From Ignavibacteria bacterium (GTDB lineage: Bacteria > Bacteroidota > Ignavibacteria > Ignavibacteriales > Ignavibacteriaceae), in the NCBI GenBank assembly GCA_029863735.1, contig JAOTUT010000018.1, positions 1 to 13,269 of the forward strand: a DNA stretch of 13,269 nt. The letters run 5' to 3'. This document shows positions 5,958-13,269 of this stretch, one piece after another. Below the pieces are notes generated by a model that was not told where the DNA came from, did no database searches, and worked only from the letters and a program-made list of their open reading frames with translations. Each line of letters opens with the position of its first letter. Positions within the stretch are counted from its first letter, which is position 1. Both the position numbers and the translations under genes were made by a program.

Positions 5958-7256
5958 ATGAAAACGCTGGGTGCTGTTTTAACAAAAATATTATCACTGC
6001 TATTAATAGCCGTAATTATATTTGGTTGCGGGGGCGATGGAAAAGAAAATGTGGACAAAAAAGGAAATATCCCCGAGCCAGATAAATCGACTTATGATGT
6101 TGAGTATACAGACAACACAGTTGTTATTGAAGAGGATGTTATGGAATCATTCCTTTCTGCAGATAAAAAATCAGGTGTTTATATGTTTACTTCCGATGCC
6201 GATGATCTTCTGGATCTGAAGCCTGGCAAGATCGTTTTTTTCTATGATCACTCCGTTAGAAGAGTGAAGAGTGTAGCAGAACAGGGAGATGATATAATAG
6301 TATATACCGAATATGTAACTCTTAATGAAGTAATTAAAAACGGAACTATTGCGTGGGAATCTGAAATTGATTGGTCTTCCGATCAACCGGAAGTTAAGAA
6401 CGCATCTTTATTAATGGGTGATGCAATTTTTGCTTCTGAAACAACCTCGGAATTAAAAATCCACTTTGAGGGGAAGATTCAGGGATGGGATATCAACCTG
6501 GATCTTGAACCAAAGAATAACAAGCTGAATATTGATATAACAGGTTCAAAATCTATTAAAGGACAAAAGGTATGTTCAATCCAGGGTAAGGGATTTATAT
6601 CCAAATTTACCAATCAGGCAGAAATTCATTTTGCCAATTCCGAATTGCAAAATTTTGAATTTCAGAATAACGGGTTAAAAGGCGAACTTGAGATAATATT
6701 TGCAGCAGTTGGGTTGGGTTCAGAAATTGCAACACTCGAAATCCCTGCAAAAATAAAAATACCTATGATTATATATAACATCCCGATTTCCTTTAACATT
6801 GGGTGCAACTTGAAAGTTTACCCGGAAGTAAAAGAAGGTGCAAGCAGCCAGGCAAGTTATAAATTAACTTATGACAGTGACATGGGTTTTAAGTTTATTG
6901 ATGGTGATGCCCAGGTGAAAAGTAAAATCAAATCGGAGAATATGGCTGTTACGGGTGAAACTGTTAGTGCGGGTGTTGTTGCCATGGGAGTTGGGGTTGG
7001 TCTTGAATTTCCGCGATTCGAAATTGGAATACTGGGAGAAATTGTGGTTCCATATTTTCTTTATAATACTAGTGTCTCGACTTTTTTTGAACCGGGACTG
7101 TTGAGCAATGCACCTCCTTGCCAGGAAGGGAGGTTGAAATTTAAATGCGTATCCGGAATTGATCTCAACTTTTTCGGTGTGAGTTATGCTTTCTCAAAAA
7201 CACATTTCGAAAAAGAAAAAAAATGGCAGACAGAGGGTTCACAGTGTGAGGATTGA
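5958..7256 (+). CDS. Large lipoprotein of unknown function
   Basis: The 432-residue protein starts at an ATG with a good AGGAGG site. A hydrophobic signal (about residues 8-22) ends in IIFGC, so Cys24 is probably lipidated and the protein held at the periplasmic or outer-membrane surface. A Gly/Asp/Lys-rich linker follows, then an almost wholly beta-rich body. Residues about 40-130 (YTDNTVVIEEDVM, PGKIVFFYDHSVRRVKSV) look like a small beta domain. About 150-390 alternates short polar and hydrophobic strands (IHFEGKIQGWDINLDLEPKN and similar) and may form a long beta sheet or barrel-like fold. Two late cysteine pairs (APPCQEGRLKFKC, and QCED at the end) might form disulfides. I do not recognise a family and assign no function. 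The gene follows the GC-rich repeat and stands alone, converging on the next gene with a 2-base gap. Confidence 0.82.
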   Translation: MKTLGAVLTKILSLLLIAVIIFGCGGDGKENVDKKGNIPEPDKSTYDVEYTDNTVVIEEDVMESFLSADKKSGVYMFTSDADDLLDLKPGKIVFFYDHSVRRVKSVAEQGDDIIVYTEYVTLNEVIKNGTIAWESEIDWSSDQPEVKNASLLMGDAIFASETTSELKIHFEGKIQGWDINLDLEPKNNKLNIDITGSKSIKGQKVCSIQGKGFISKFTNQAEIHFANSELQNFEFQNNGLKGELEIIFAAVGLGSEIATLEIPAKIKIPMIIYNIPISFNIGCNLKVYPEVKEGASSQASYKLTYDSDMGFKFIDGDAQVKSKIKSENMAVTGETVSAGVVAMGVGVGLEFPRFEIGILGEIVVPYFLYNTSVSTFFEPGLLSNAPPCQEGRLKFKCVSGIDLNFFGVSYAFSKTHFEKEKKWQTEGSQCED

Positions 7257-7258
7257 AG

Positions 7259-7705
7259 TTACTTAATTACTCCGCCAACTCTAAGGTTTATTCCGTATTC
7301 GAGAAAAGCTTTTAAGCAGCAAAGAAAGTGAGTCCAACCTTCAACCTGTCCCATACATTGGTTCGCTCCTTTATAATCTGCAGGCCAGTCCGATTCGGTT
7401 ATTTTAACAAGAGTATGATTTTCACCTTTAGTTTCGAGTGTAATAACAACCACGCATTCAACGCCGCTGCCTCTCCATTCAAACGAGACGGTTTTATCCT
7501 TCTCAACTTTACCGACTTTTATTTGCAGTTCTGCATCAAAATCCTTCCACGTCCAGGTTAGACTTTTTCCACTTTCCATCTTTCCTGTGCTGCCTGATAT
7601 AAAATATTTATTCATCTTCACAGGATCAACAATTGCTTCAAATATTTCACTAGTCGGTCTAAGTATCCCCATTTGCACCTTTGCTTTGATTGTGTTTTCG
7701 CTCAT
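7259..7705 (-). CDS. SRPBCC / AHSA1-type (activator of Hsp90 ATPase homologue) protein
   Basis: The 148-residue cytoplasmic protein has no signal peptide. It matches the helix-grip START-like fold of the AHSA1 group: an opening strand, RPTSEIFEAIVDPVKMNKYFISGSTGKMESGKSLTWTWKDF, a middle KVEKDKTVSFEWRG and VVVITLETKGENHTLVKITESDWP, and a C-terminal helix GQVEGWTHFLCCLKAFLEYGINLR. This fold makes a hydrophobic pocket. Members bind lipids or small ligands, or are uncharacterised, so no ligand is claimed. I start it at the ATG at 7705 (MSENTIKAK), where the domain begins. The frame also extends to a TTG at 7735, which adds only a basic 10-residue tail. It is divergent from the M16 gene pair across 149 bases and convergent with the lipoprotein gene. 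Confidence 0.83.
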   Translation of the reverse strand: MSENTIKAKVQMGILRPTSEIFEAIVDPVKMNKYFISGSTGKMESGKSLTWTWKDFDAELQIKVGKVEKDKTVSFEWRGSGVECVVVITLETKGENHTLVKITESDWPADYKGANQCMGQVEGWTHFLCCLKAFLEYGINLRVGGVIK

Positions 7706-7854
7706 AGAGACTCGTTTTGTTTTTGTTGACGGCAATATAATAAAATTAGAAAAGCATCCGATAATATTATTATTCCACCCATCATTTTTTTAGTCACGAT
7801 TAATAAACTATCAGTATTTTAACAACACTAAATCAAAAAAATTCGGATGATCGT

Positions 7855-9162
7855 ATGAAAACATTAATAATCTTTCTCATCTCTGCGGCATCGTTGTTTG
7901 CACAGATTGCTGCAGATGATGTTCAGGCATTCACCCTTAAGAACGGGATGAAAATTTTAGTTCTTGAGAACAGCTCAATTCCAAATGCAAATATGTATTT
8001 GTTTTACCGAGTCGGTTCGCGTAATGAGCATGTTGGAATTACGGGCATCTCTCATTTCTTTGAACATATGATGTTCAACGGTGCACAGAAATACGGACCA
8101 AAGCAATTTGACCGCACAATGGAAGCCAACGGTGGAGCTAACAACGCATACACATCAGAGAATATTACAGCATACACAAACTGGTTCCCAAGTTCAGCAC
8201 TTGAAGTAATTTTTGATCTTGAAGCAGATAGAATTGCTTATCTTAATTTTGATTCTTCGATGATCGAAAGCGAGCGCGGTGTTATTCTTTCTGAAAGATC
8301 AACCGGACTCGAGAACAATCCAATGGAAGAGCTCTGGCAGGAAGTTCAGGCAACTGCATTTATGGCTCATCCGTATATGTGGCCGGTAATAGGTTGGGAA
8401 TCTGATATAAAAAACTGGACCAAGCAGGATCTTGAAAATTATTTTCATACTTACTACGCTCCGAATAATTGCCTGGTTGTAATCTCAGGCGATGTAAAGC
8501 TTAGTGAAATAAAGAAACTCGCAGAAAAATATTGGGAACCGATTCCAGAGCAACCAGAGCCAAGGAAAGTACACACAGTTGAACCAGAACAAACAGGTGA
8601 GAGAAGTGTATTTGTTCAAAGAGAAGTTCCATCGCCTTACCTGATGATTACTTATCACGTTCCCCAAACAGGCAGTGATGATTATTATGCGCTCGATCTG
8701 CTGAGTTCGATTTTATCGCAGGGAAGATCATCAAGACTCTACAGCGCACTTGTTGAAGAAAATCAGCTTGCACTTGAAGTAGGCACATATTACGGTGATG
8801 CTTTCGATCCGACATTGTTTTATTTCTACGGAATGTGCAATGACAGTGTAAAAGCATCCGAACTTGAAGTTTCCATAATCGAGCAAGTTCAAAAAATTAT
8901 TGACGAGGGAATAAGTGAAAACGAATTGCAGAAAGTTAAAAACCAGAAACTGATGGGTTTCTATAAAACACTGGAAACAATCAATGGTATGTCGAACACT
9001 ATTGGTACCTATGAGCTTTTCTTCGGTGATTACAAAAAACTTTTCTCTGCTCCGGATGATTATAAAAAAGTTACGACCGATGATATCAAAAGAGTTGCCG
9101 GAGAATATTTTACAAAAGATAACAGAACAATAGGAATACTGAATACGGAGGAAGAGTTATGA
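7855..9162 (+). CDS. M16 zinc metallopeptidase, catalytic subunit
   Basis: This 435-residue exported protease has a signal peptide at about residues 1-17 (ending SLFAQ). The N-terminal M16 domain (about 25-180) carries the inverted zinc motif HxxEH as H67-F-F-E70-H71. E147 lies 76 residues after H71 in the ESERGVILSER stretch and completes the zinc site; E70 is the expected catalytic base. The M16 C-terminal domain (about 185-365) follows. At about 435 residues it is the half-length M16B (processing-peptidase-like) type, which works as a dimer. Its partner is encoded immediately downstream with a 4-base ATGA overlap. The probable role is breakdown of peptides or misfolded proteins in the periplasm; specificity is unknown. 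The upstream Shine-Dalgarno is weak. Confidence 0.95.
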   Translation: MKTLIIFLISAASLFAQIAADDVQAFTLKNGMKILVLENSSIPNANMYLFYRVGSRNEHVGITGISHFFEHMMFNGAQKYGPKQFDRTMEANGGANNAYTSENITAYTNWFPSSALEVIFDLEADRIAYLNFDSSMIESERGVILSERSTGLENNPMEELWQEVQATAFMAHPYMWPVIGWESDIKNWTKQDLENYFHTYYAPNNCLVVISGDVKLSEIKKLAEKYWEPIPEQPEPRKVHTVEPEQTGERSVFVQREVPSPYLMITYHVPQTGSDDYYALDLLSSILSQGRSSRLYSALVEENQLALEVGTYYGDAFDPTLFYFYGMCNDSVKASELEVSIIEQVQKIIDEGISENELQKVKNQKLMGFYKTLETINGMSNTIGTYELFFGDYKKLFSAPDDYKKVTTDDIKRVAGEYFTKDNRTIGILNTEEEL

Positions 9163-10550
9163 AAACAATCATTCAATCATTCGTCCATACAATCATACTC
9201 GTACTAATTTTAGGCTCGACTGCTTTTAGCCAGTTCAAACTGCCTGATTACGAAACAATTAATTTAGATAACGGATTGACAGTTTATCTAATGGAAAAGA
9301 AAGATGTTCCTTTAATTTCATTTTCAGCGGTGTTTAACGGGGGAGTTATCAAAGATGGTTCGACTTCAGGTATTGCATCATTCACAACAGAAGCATTGAG
9401 GTTTGGGACGACAAACTACTCAAAGTCACAGATCGATTCGTTGTTCAACTTTTACGGAAGCAATGTCAATACTTATGCATCTGCAGACTATTCAGGTTTA
9501 TATACGCAGTTCATGAAGGAAAATACAGAAACACTCTTATCTGTTGTCAAAGAAATTATTTTAAGTCCAACCTTTCCGGATGAAGAAATTCAAAAAAGAA
9601 AACAAAGATGGATCGCCGAAATAGACCAGGCAAAGGAAAGTCCAAGATCAGTAATTGGCAGTTATTTTAATAAGGACATTTTTGGTGATGCACCTTATGG
9701 AAATCCGGGACGCGGAACTAAAGCAGGAATTGAAAGCATTTCATTTGAGAAGGTAAAGGAGTTTTATAACACTAACTACAGACCTGAAAGTTCAGCAATA
9801 GCTGTTGTTGGTGATTTTAATTCACCTGAAATGAAAAATATTATTAAGAAACACTTTGACGGATGGAAAAATGAATCGAACAAAATGATAGTAGATGTGA
9901 GAATGATAAACACACCATTTGAAAGTCCTTCTGTATATCTCATTAACAAAGACAACGCTACGGAAACAACTTTTATGATTGGCGGATTTGGTTTTACAAA
10001 GAATAATCCAGATCAAATTCAGCTTGATGTTATTAACACAATTCTCGGCGGAAGATTTACTTCCTGGCTGAATGATGAGTTGCGGGTTAATGCAGGTCTG
10101 ACGTACGGTGCAAGAAGCAGATTTGCTCAATATAAAAGTTCAGGCACATTTTACATTTTCACATTTACAGCAACAAAAAACACAGAAGCTGCAATTGACC
10201 TTGCACTTAAAACATATAAAAGGCTATTCGAAACTGGAATTGATGAGGAAACTTTGTCATCTGCAAAGAATTATGTTAAAGGACAATTCCCTCCCGATTA
10301 TGAAACGGCAGGATCATTGGCTGCTTTTCTCACGCAGAAATATGTTTACGGTCTCGATGATTCTATCATAAATAATTTTGAAAATGAAGTAAACGGACTA
10401 ACGATCGATAAAGCGAATGAACTGATAAATGAATATTTTCCAAAAACCAATCTGCAATTTGTGTTGATTGGCAAAGCTGAAGATATTAGAGATAGAGTTG
10501 CAAAATATGGTAAGGTTACTGAAAAGAATATTAACGAGGACTCATACTAA
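9159..10550 (+). CDS. M16-family protein, non-catalytic partner subunit
   Basis: This 463-residue exported protein has a signal peptide at about residues 1-25 (ending TAFSQ). It has the same two-domain M16 layout as the preceding gene, including LPDYETINLDNGLTVYL at the start, FGDAPYGNPGRGTKAGIESIS in the middle, and a C-terminal half with INTILGGRFTSWLNDELR and GLTYGARSRFAQYKSSGTFYIF. The zinc motif is gone: where the partner has H-F-F-E-H this protein has S74-F-T-T-E78. This is the usual division of labour in heterodimeric M16B enzymes, where one subunit supplies zinc and the other supplies substrate-contacting residues, including a conserved Arg and Tyr in the C-terminal domain (seen here in TYGARS). 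It begins within the stop of the first gene (ATGA), so the two are coupled and probably made in equal amounts. Confidence 0.93.
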   Translation: MKTIIQSFVHTIILVLILGSTAFSQFKLPDYETINLDNGLTVYLMEKKDVPLISFSAVFNGGVIKDGSTSGIASFTTEALRFGTTNYSKSQIDSLFNFYGSNVNTYASADYSGLYTQFMKENTETLLSVVKEIILSPTFPDEEIQKRKQRWIAEIDQAKESPRSVIGSYFNKDIFGDAPYGNPGRGTKAGIESISFEKVKEFYNTNYRPESSAIAVVGDFNSPEMKNIIKKHFDGWKNESNKMIVDVRMINTPFESPSVYLINKDNATETTFMIGGFGFTKNNPDQIQLDVINTILGGRFTSWLNDELRVNAGLTYGARSRFAQYKSSGTFYIFTFTATKNTEAAIDLALKTYKRLFETGIDEETLSSAKNYVKGQFPPDYETAGSLAAFLTQKYVYGLDDSIINNFENEVNGLTIDKANELINEYFPKTNLQFVLIGKAEDIRDRVAKYGKVTEKNINEDSY

Positions 10551-10563
10551 GTTTAATTAAATT

Positions 10564-10595
10564 GGAGACGCTTTTAAATGCGTCTCCACGTTTTA
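10564..10595. terminator. Hairpin terminator between convergent genes
   Basis: A perfect 8-base-pair stem, GGAGACGC (10564-10571) with GCGTCTCC (10580-10587), has an 8-base AT loop and is followed by ACGTTTT on the plus strand. It lies 13 bases after the M16 stop and 6 bases before the end of the minus-strand gene, so it may end transcription from both sides; the T tract is better on the plus side. Confidence 0.7.
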
Positions 10596-11270
10596 CCTGA
10601 AATACAAAACAATTCCTACCTGGACTGCCACAAAGTTAATTTGAGTTTCATTTACGGAATAGTAAAATCTATCATTGGCATACCGAATGGAGTTACGATC
10701 AAGCAGATATACAGCTGAGCTCATTAAATATCTTCCCTTTATATCAAGATAAACTGAACCACTTTCGTTTTCTTGCGCTCCCAATAAAAATTTAAATCCT
10801 CCACCGATTCCATACGTCCAGGCCCAATCATCAATATAAAGATTAACCGAATTATAATTTAAAGTTATTAGTTCAGTATTTGAGAAAATATAGCTTCCTC
10901 CGAAAATTGTTTCCAGATATGGTCTGACTGTACCGCCAGTTGGTGCAACCTGAAGAATCATATTCAAATTGATAAAATTATTTGCACGGTTGTTACCCAA
11001 ATTAGTTTCACAATCGCATGGGTCATCATAAAAATAAAGTCCCTGTCCGAGGTAAGATAGGCTGACTCCCATGCCGATAGGTTTTTCTTTGGAAGGAGAA
11101 ATGAAGAAGAATTCAAAATTACCACCGTATCCAACTTCATTGTCAAAATTCTGATATTCATTAACAGGAATAGCAGTTGTGAAGTAAAAACTAGTTGAAG
11201 GCTGCGCCATTAAATAATTTGTTGCCGATAGAAAGAATAGGCTGATTAGTATTGTTAAATTTGGTTTCAT
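10593..11270 (-). CDS. Outer-membrane beta-barrel protein
   Basis: This 225-residue exported protein has a signal peptide at about residues 1-22 (NLTILISLFFLSATNYLMAQ). The mature part is made of alternating hydrophobic and polar strands with many aromatic residues: FYFTTAIPV, GYGGNFEFFFIS, MGVSLSYLGQGLYF, NLNMILQVAPTGGTVRPYLET, WTYGIGGGFKFLLG, GSVYLDIKGRYL and a last strand NFVAVQVGIVLYFR. The terminal aromatic-rich strand, the Gly-Gly turns and the length fit an eight-stranded outer-membrane barrel (OMP_b-brl-like); ligand and role are unknown. A Cys-x-Cys (DPCDCET) sits in a likely surface loop. The ATG at 11270 is chosen because AGAGGA lies 7 bases upstream. The frame continues to an ATG at 11306, giving an unlikely 12-residue charged extension ahead of the signal peptide. 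Confidence 0.82.
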   Translation of the reverse strand: MKPNLTILISLFFLSATNYLMAQPSTSFYFTTAIPVNEYQNFDNEVGYGGNFEFFFISPSKEKPIGMGVSLSYLGQGLYFYDDPCDCETNLGNNRANNFINLNMILQVAPTGGTVRPYLETIFGGSYIFSNTELITLNYNSVNLYIDDWAWTYGIGGGFKFLLGAQENESGSVYLDIKGRYLMSSAVYLLDRNSIRYANDRFYYSVNETQINFVAVQVGIVLYFR

Positions 11271-11277
11271 TTTATTA

Positions 11278-11283
11278 TCCTCT
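11278..11283 (-). promoter_or_regulatory. Ribosome binding site deciding the start at 11270
   Basis: AGAGGA on the minus strand lies 7 bases before the ATG of the beta-barrel gene and favours that start over the upstream in-frame ATG at 11306. Confidence 0.55.
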
Positions 11284-11498
11284 GTTTCTAATACTATCAT
11301 GGACAAAATCCTTGCCTGATTTTATCGGTTATTCTGGTAGAGGTTTTTATGCGAAAATGCTTATGAATTAGAGAAATGAGCTTAGCTGTGTGATTTATAT
11401 CAACCGACGATCATCATCTGGTGTATAAAGAATAGTTCAATCGATATAAATAAATTCGACAGTTGGATATTAGGAAGAATTAAGGATTTCAGGATGGT

Positions 11499-12839
11499 TT
11501 ATTTAGTATAGATCCTGTAATCCCAGGGATTAAGATTGAAAGTTTCCTTTGATACTAAGGATTCCAGCTTGCCTGTGAAAAAGTTTTTATATGAACCTTG
11601 CAGTGACTCCCCCGTAAGATCAAATTCAAGTGGTTTGTCTGAAAGATTAAATATTGCAAGGATTTTATCTCCCTCAGAATTTCTGGTGAATGCAAATATA
11701 TTTTTTTCATTAGTGCTTTTAAGAAAGATCATTTTCCCACCGAGATCGCCGTTACGAAGAGCCTTGTTATCCTTCTTTAACTGAAAAAGTTTGGAATAGA
11801 TATCGAAGAGTTCATAATTTTTCCATTCCACAGTATCCTTGTCGAAGAAGGATAGTCGCTTTGTATTACCAGCTTCCTGTCCGGTATAAACCAGCGGCAT
11901 ATCAGGGATAACGCAAGTTAATACAGCAAACGTTTCAACACCGTTGCCCAATCTTTCAAACACAGTTCCGTTCCAGCTATTCTCATCGTGATTTGAAGTG
12001 AACTGCATCCTGAATGCATTCTTTGAAAAATCATTTTCGTTCTTCTTGAGATGTTCGGTTAAATCAACAACTGTTTTCTCATCTTTAGCAATTCCATTCA
12101 TAATATTGTGAAGGTTCCAGTCGTAAGTCATATCAAAAGCAAGATGAACTTTCGGCGTATCCCATTCAGCCAGCATAAAAACATTCTTAATTTTTTCTAA
12201 CTCAGTTCTTGCTTCGATCCAAAATTCTATTGGAACCATTCCTGCAACATCGCAACGGTATCCGTCGATGTCGCACTCCTCGACCCAGAATTTCAGTGCC
12301 TCGATCATTTCAGCCCACAGTTCTTTATTTTCATAGTTTAGATCAGCTACATCTGTCCAATCAGGAACCGGTGTAATTATGATATTAAGCGAATCAGTCG
12401 TGTAGAATTCGGGATGATCAATAATCCATTCATTGTTCCATGAAGTGTGATTAGCTACCCAATCAATAATTACATACATCCCCATTTTATGAACCATCTT
12501 TACTAAAGATTTAAATTCATCCAGCGTACCAAATTCCGGATTGACTGCTTTATAATCTTTGACCGAATAATAACTGCCGAGCGTTCCTTTTCTGTTTTTT
12601 TCTCCGATTGGATGAATAGGCATAAGCCACAAGATATCAGCTCCAAGTTCTTTTAATCCCGGTAAGTGCTTTTCAAAAGCTTTGAAGTTACCTTCTTCTG
12701 TGTACTGCCTTATATTAACTTCATAGATTGATTTATTGTAGCTCCATTCAGGCGGATTAAACTTTTGAGCAGAAATGTTTCCTGAAAGAATTAGTAGAAA
12801 AGATAAAAGGCTTATAAATCTAAAATATTTTTTTAGCAT
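11499..12839 (-). CDS. Exported GH13 alpha-amylase-family glycoside hydrolase
   Basis: This 446-residue enzyme should act in the periplasm or outside the cell on alpha-glucans. A signal peptide covers about residues 1-24 (ending NISAQ). The (beta/alpha)8 barrel shows all GH13 conserved regions in order: DWVANH (D126-H131), GYRCDVA with R195 and nucleophile D197, LAEWD with acid/base E225, and FTSNHDE with H284 and transition-state stabiliser D285. IYEVNIRQYT near 38-47 is the usual first strand, and PLVYTGQE near 315-322 the eighth. A short beta-sandwich C domain (about 375-446) ends the protein. No separate carbohydrate-binding module is present. Amylase, cyclomaltodextrinase-like or alpha-glucosidase-like activity cannot be told apart from sequence alone. 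No clear Shine-Dalgarno precedes the ATG. It stands alone, 228 bases from the barrel-protein gene. Confidence 0.95.
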   Translation of the reverse strand: MLKKYFRFISLLSFLLILSGNISAQKFNPPEWSYNKSIYEVNIRQYTEEGNFKAFEKHLPGLKELGADILWLMPIHPIGEKNRKGTLGSYYSVKDYKAVNPEFGTLDEFKSLVKMVHKMGMYVIIDWVANHTSWNNEWIIDHPEFYTTDSLNIIITPVPDWTDVADLNYENKELWAEMIEALKFWVEECDIDGYRCDVAGMVPIEFWIEARTELEKIKNVFMLAEWDTPKVHLAFDMTYDWNLHNIMNGIAKDEKTVVDLTEHLKKNENDFSKNAFRMQFTSNHDENSWNGTVFERLGNGVETFAVLTCVIPDMPLVYTGQEAGNTKRLSFFDKDTVEWKNYELFDIYSKLFQLKKDNKALRNGDLGGKMIFLKSTNEKNIFAFTRNSEGDKILAIFNLSDKPLEFDLTGESLQGSYKNFFTGKLESLVSKETFNLNPWDYRIYTK

Positions 12840-12913
12840 AGAAAATTTCGTTTTGGGTTTAATTTTATGATTCGCTCAGGCAAAAAACGGAAGGAAGGTT
12901 AGACGTTAATAAC

Positions 12914-13269
12914 CTACAGCTTAAACCATTTGGGATTACGAGATTCAAAAGTTTTTTCCCCTGCACTGATTTTATTCGAAGATTTAAGTGATGCAGTGAT
13001 TTCTCTTTTCTTCTTTATAAGTTCCTGTTCCTGCCGGATTTTTTCTTTAATACTTGCATACTTATCAAATACAAGTTTATTCCTGTTGATATCTTCTTCG
13101 AGCCTTGTTTTTACAGATGCCAATTTATTGATTGAAACCCGGTGATCTTCGTGTTCAATTTTTATTTTGTTTATTGAATTCCGAAGTTCATAAAGTTCAC
13201 TTGTTGAGTGCCTGATATTTTGGTTAAGCTCATTCAACCTGTTTTTATTATCGTCTATTTCTTTATTAA
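12914..13269 (-). CDS. C-terminal part of a coiled-coil protein (N-terminus off the right edge)
   Basis: The frame is open from the right edge of the window to a TAG at 12916-12914, giving at least 118 residues. A TTG at 13237 and other internal codons could be starts, but the same heptad-like, Asn/Lys/Glu-rich sequence continues upstream to the edge, so the true start is probably outside. Nearly the whole visible part is predicted coiled coil, with leucine and isoleucine at regular spacing and many Glu and Lys residues (ELYELRNSINKIKIE, INKLASVKTRLEEDINRNK, IKEKIRQEQELIKKKREI). The last about 25 residues are not coiled and end in a basic, aromatic tail, NPKWFKL. It has no visible membrane segment. 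Candidate roles are structural or a tethering/adaptor subunit; no family is recognised. Confidence 0.7.
   Translation of the reverse strand, partial: NKEIDDNKNRLNELNQNIRHSTSELYELRNSINKIKIEHEDHRVSINKLASVKTRLEEDINRNKLVFDKYASIKEKIRQEQELIKKKREITASLKSSNKISAGEKTFESRNPKWFKL

Noticed and set aside
11271..11498. Possible small RNA or terminator in the 228-base spacer after the GH13 gene
   Set aside because: No stable hairpin with a T tract or other structured motif was visible on either strand.

Overview
The window is an AT-rich bacterial chromosomal segment of tightly packed, mostly exported or envelope-associated genes. It fits a Gram-negative member of the Bacteroidota/Chlorobiota/Ignavibacteria (FCB) group. 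The supporting signs are an outer-membrane beta-barrel protein, an ExbB-ExbD motor, a pair of secreted M16 proteases, a multiheme cytochrome c with a membrane cytochrome b partner, lipoproteins with loose lipoboxes, and many genes with weak Shine-Dalgarno sites. Placement in the Ignavibacteria is an inference from gene content, not a demonstrated identity.

Left part, all on the minus strand. Positions 1-1352 hold a two-gene electron-transfer unit. A small four-histidine membrane cytochrome b (777-1352) overlaps by 4 bases a multiheme cytochrome c with nine visible CxxCH motifs, whose C-terminus lies outside the window. Positions 1452-4217 hold a three-gene energy-transducing operon read as exbB, exbD, then a 580-residue protein. 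This last protein sits where tonB would be and keeps a TonB-like N-terminal anchor with an SxxxH motif. Instead of a recognisable TonB C-terminal domain it carries a CBM9-like domain and a further beta-rich domain. This is the most unusual feature of the window.

Middle part, plus strand. It holds a small secreted NTF2-like protein (4392-4832) and a cytochrome c gene interrupted by one in-frame TAG (5055-5654). A hairpin terminator and a GC-rich, inverted-repeat-bounded element of about 115 bases (5763-5877) follow. A 432-residue lipoprotein of unknown function (5958-7256) comes next. It converges, 2 bases apart, on a minus-strand SRPBCC/AHSA1-type protein (7259-7705).

Right part. Two overlapping M16 peptidase genes (7855-10550) form an active/inactive pair of the kind that builds a heterodimeric zinc protease, and they end at a strong hairpin. 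The minus strand then carries an outer-membrane beta-barrel protein, an exported GH13 alpha-amylase-type enzyme with all catalytic residues, and the C-terminal part of a coiled-coil protein that runs off the right edge.

I saw no tRNA, rRNA, CRISPR array, transposase or phage gene. The only stretch slightly over 300 bases without a credible gene is 5655-5957, which holds the terminator and the GC-rich repeat.
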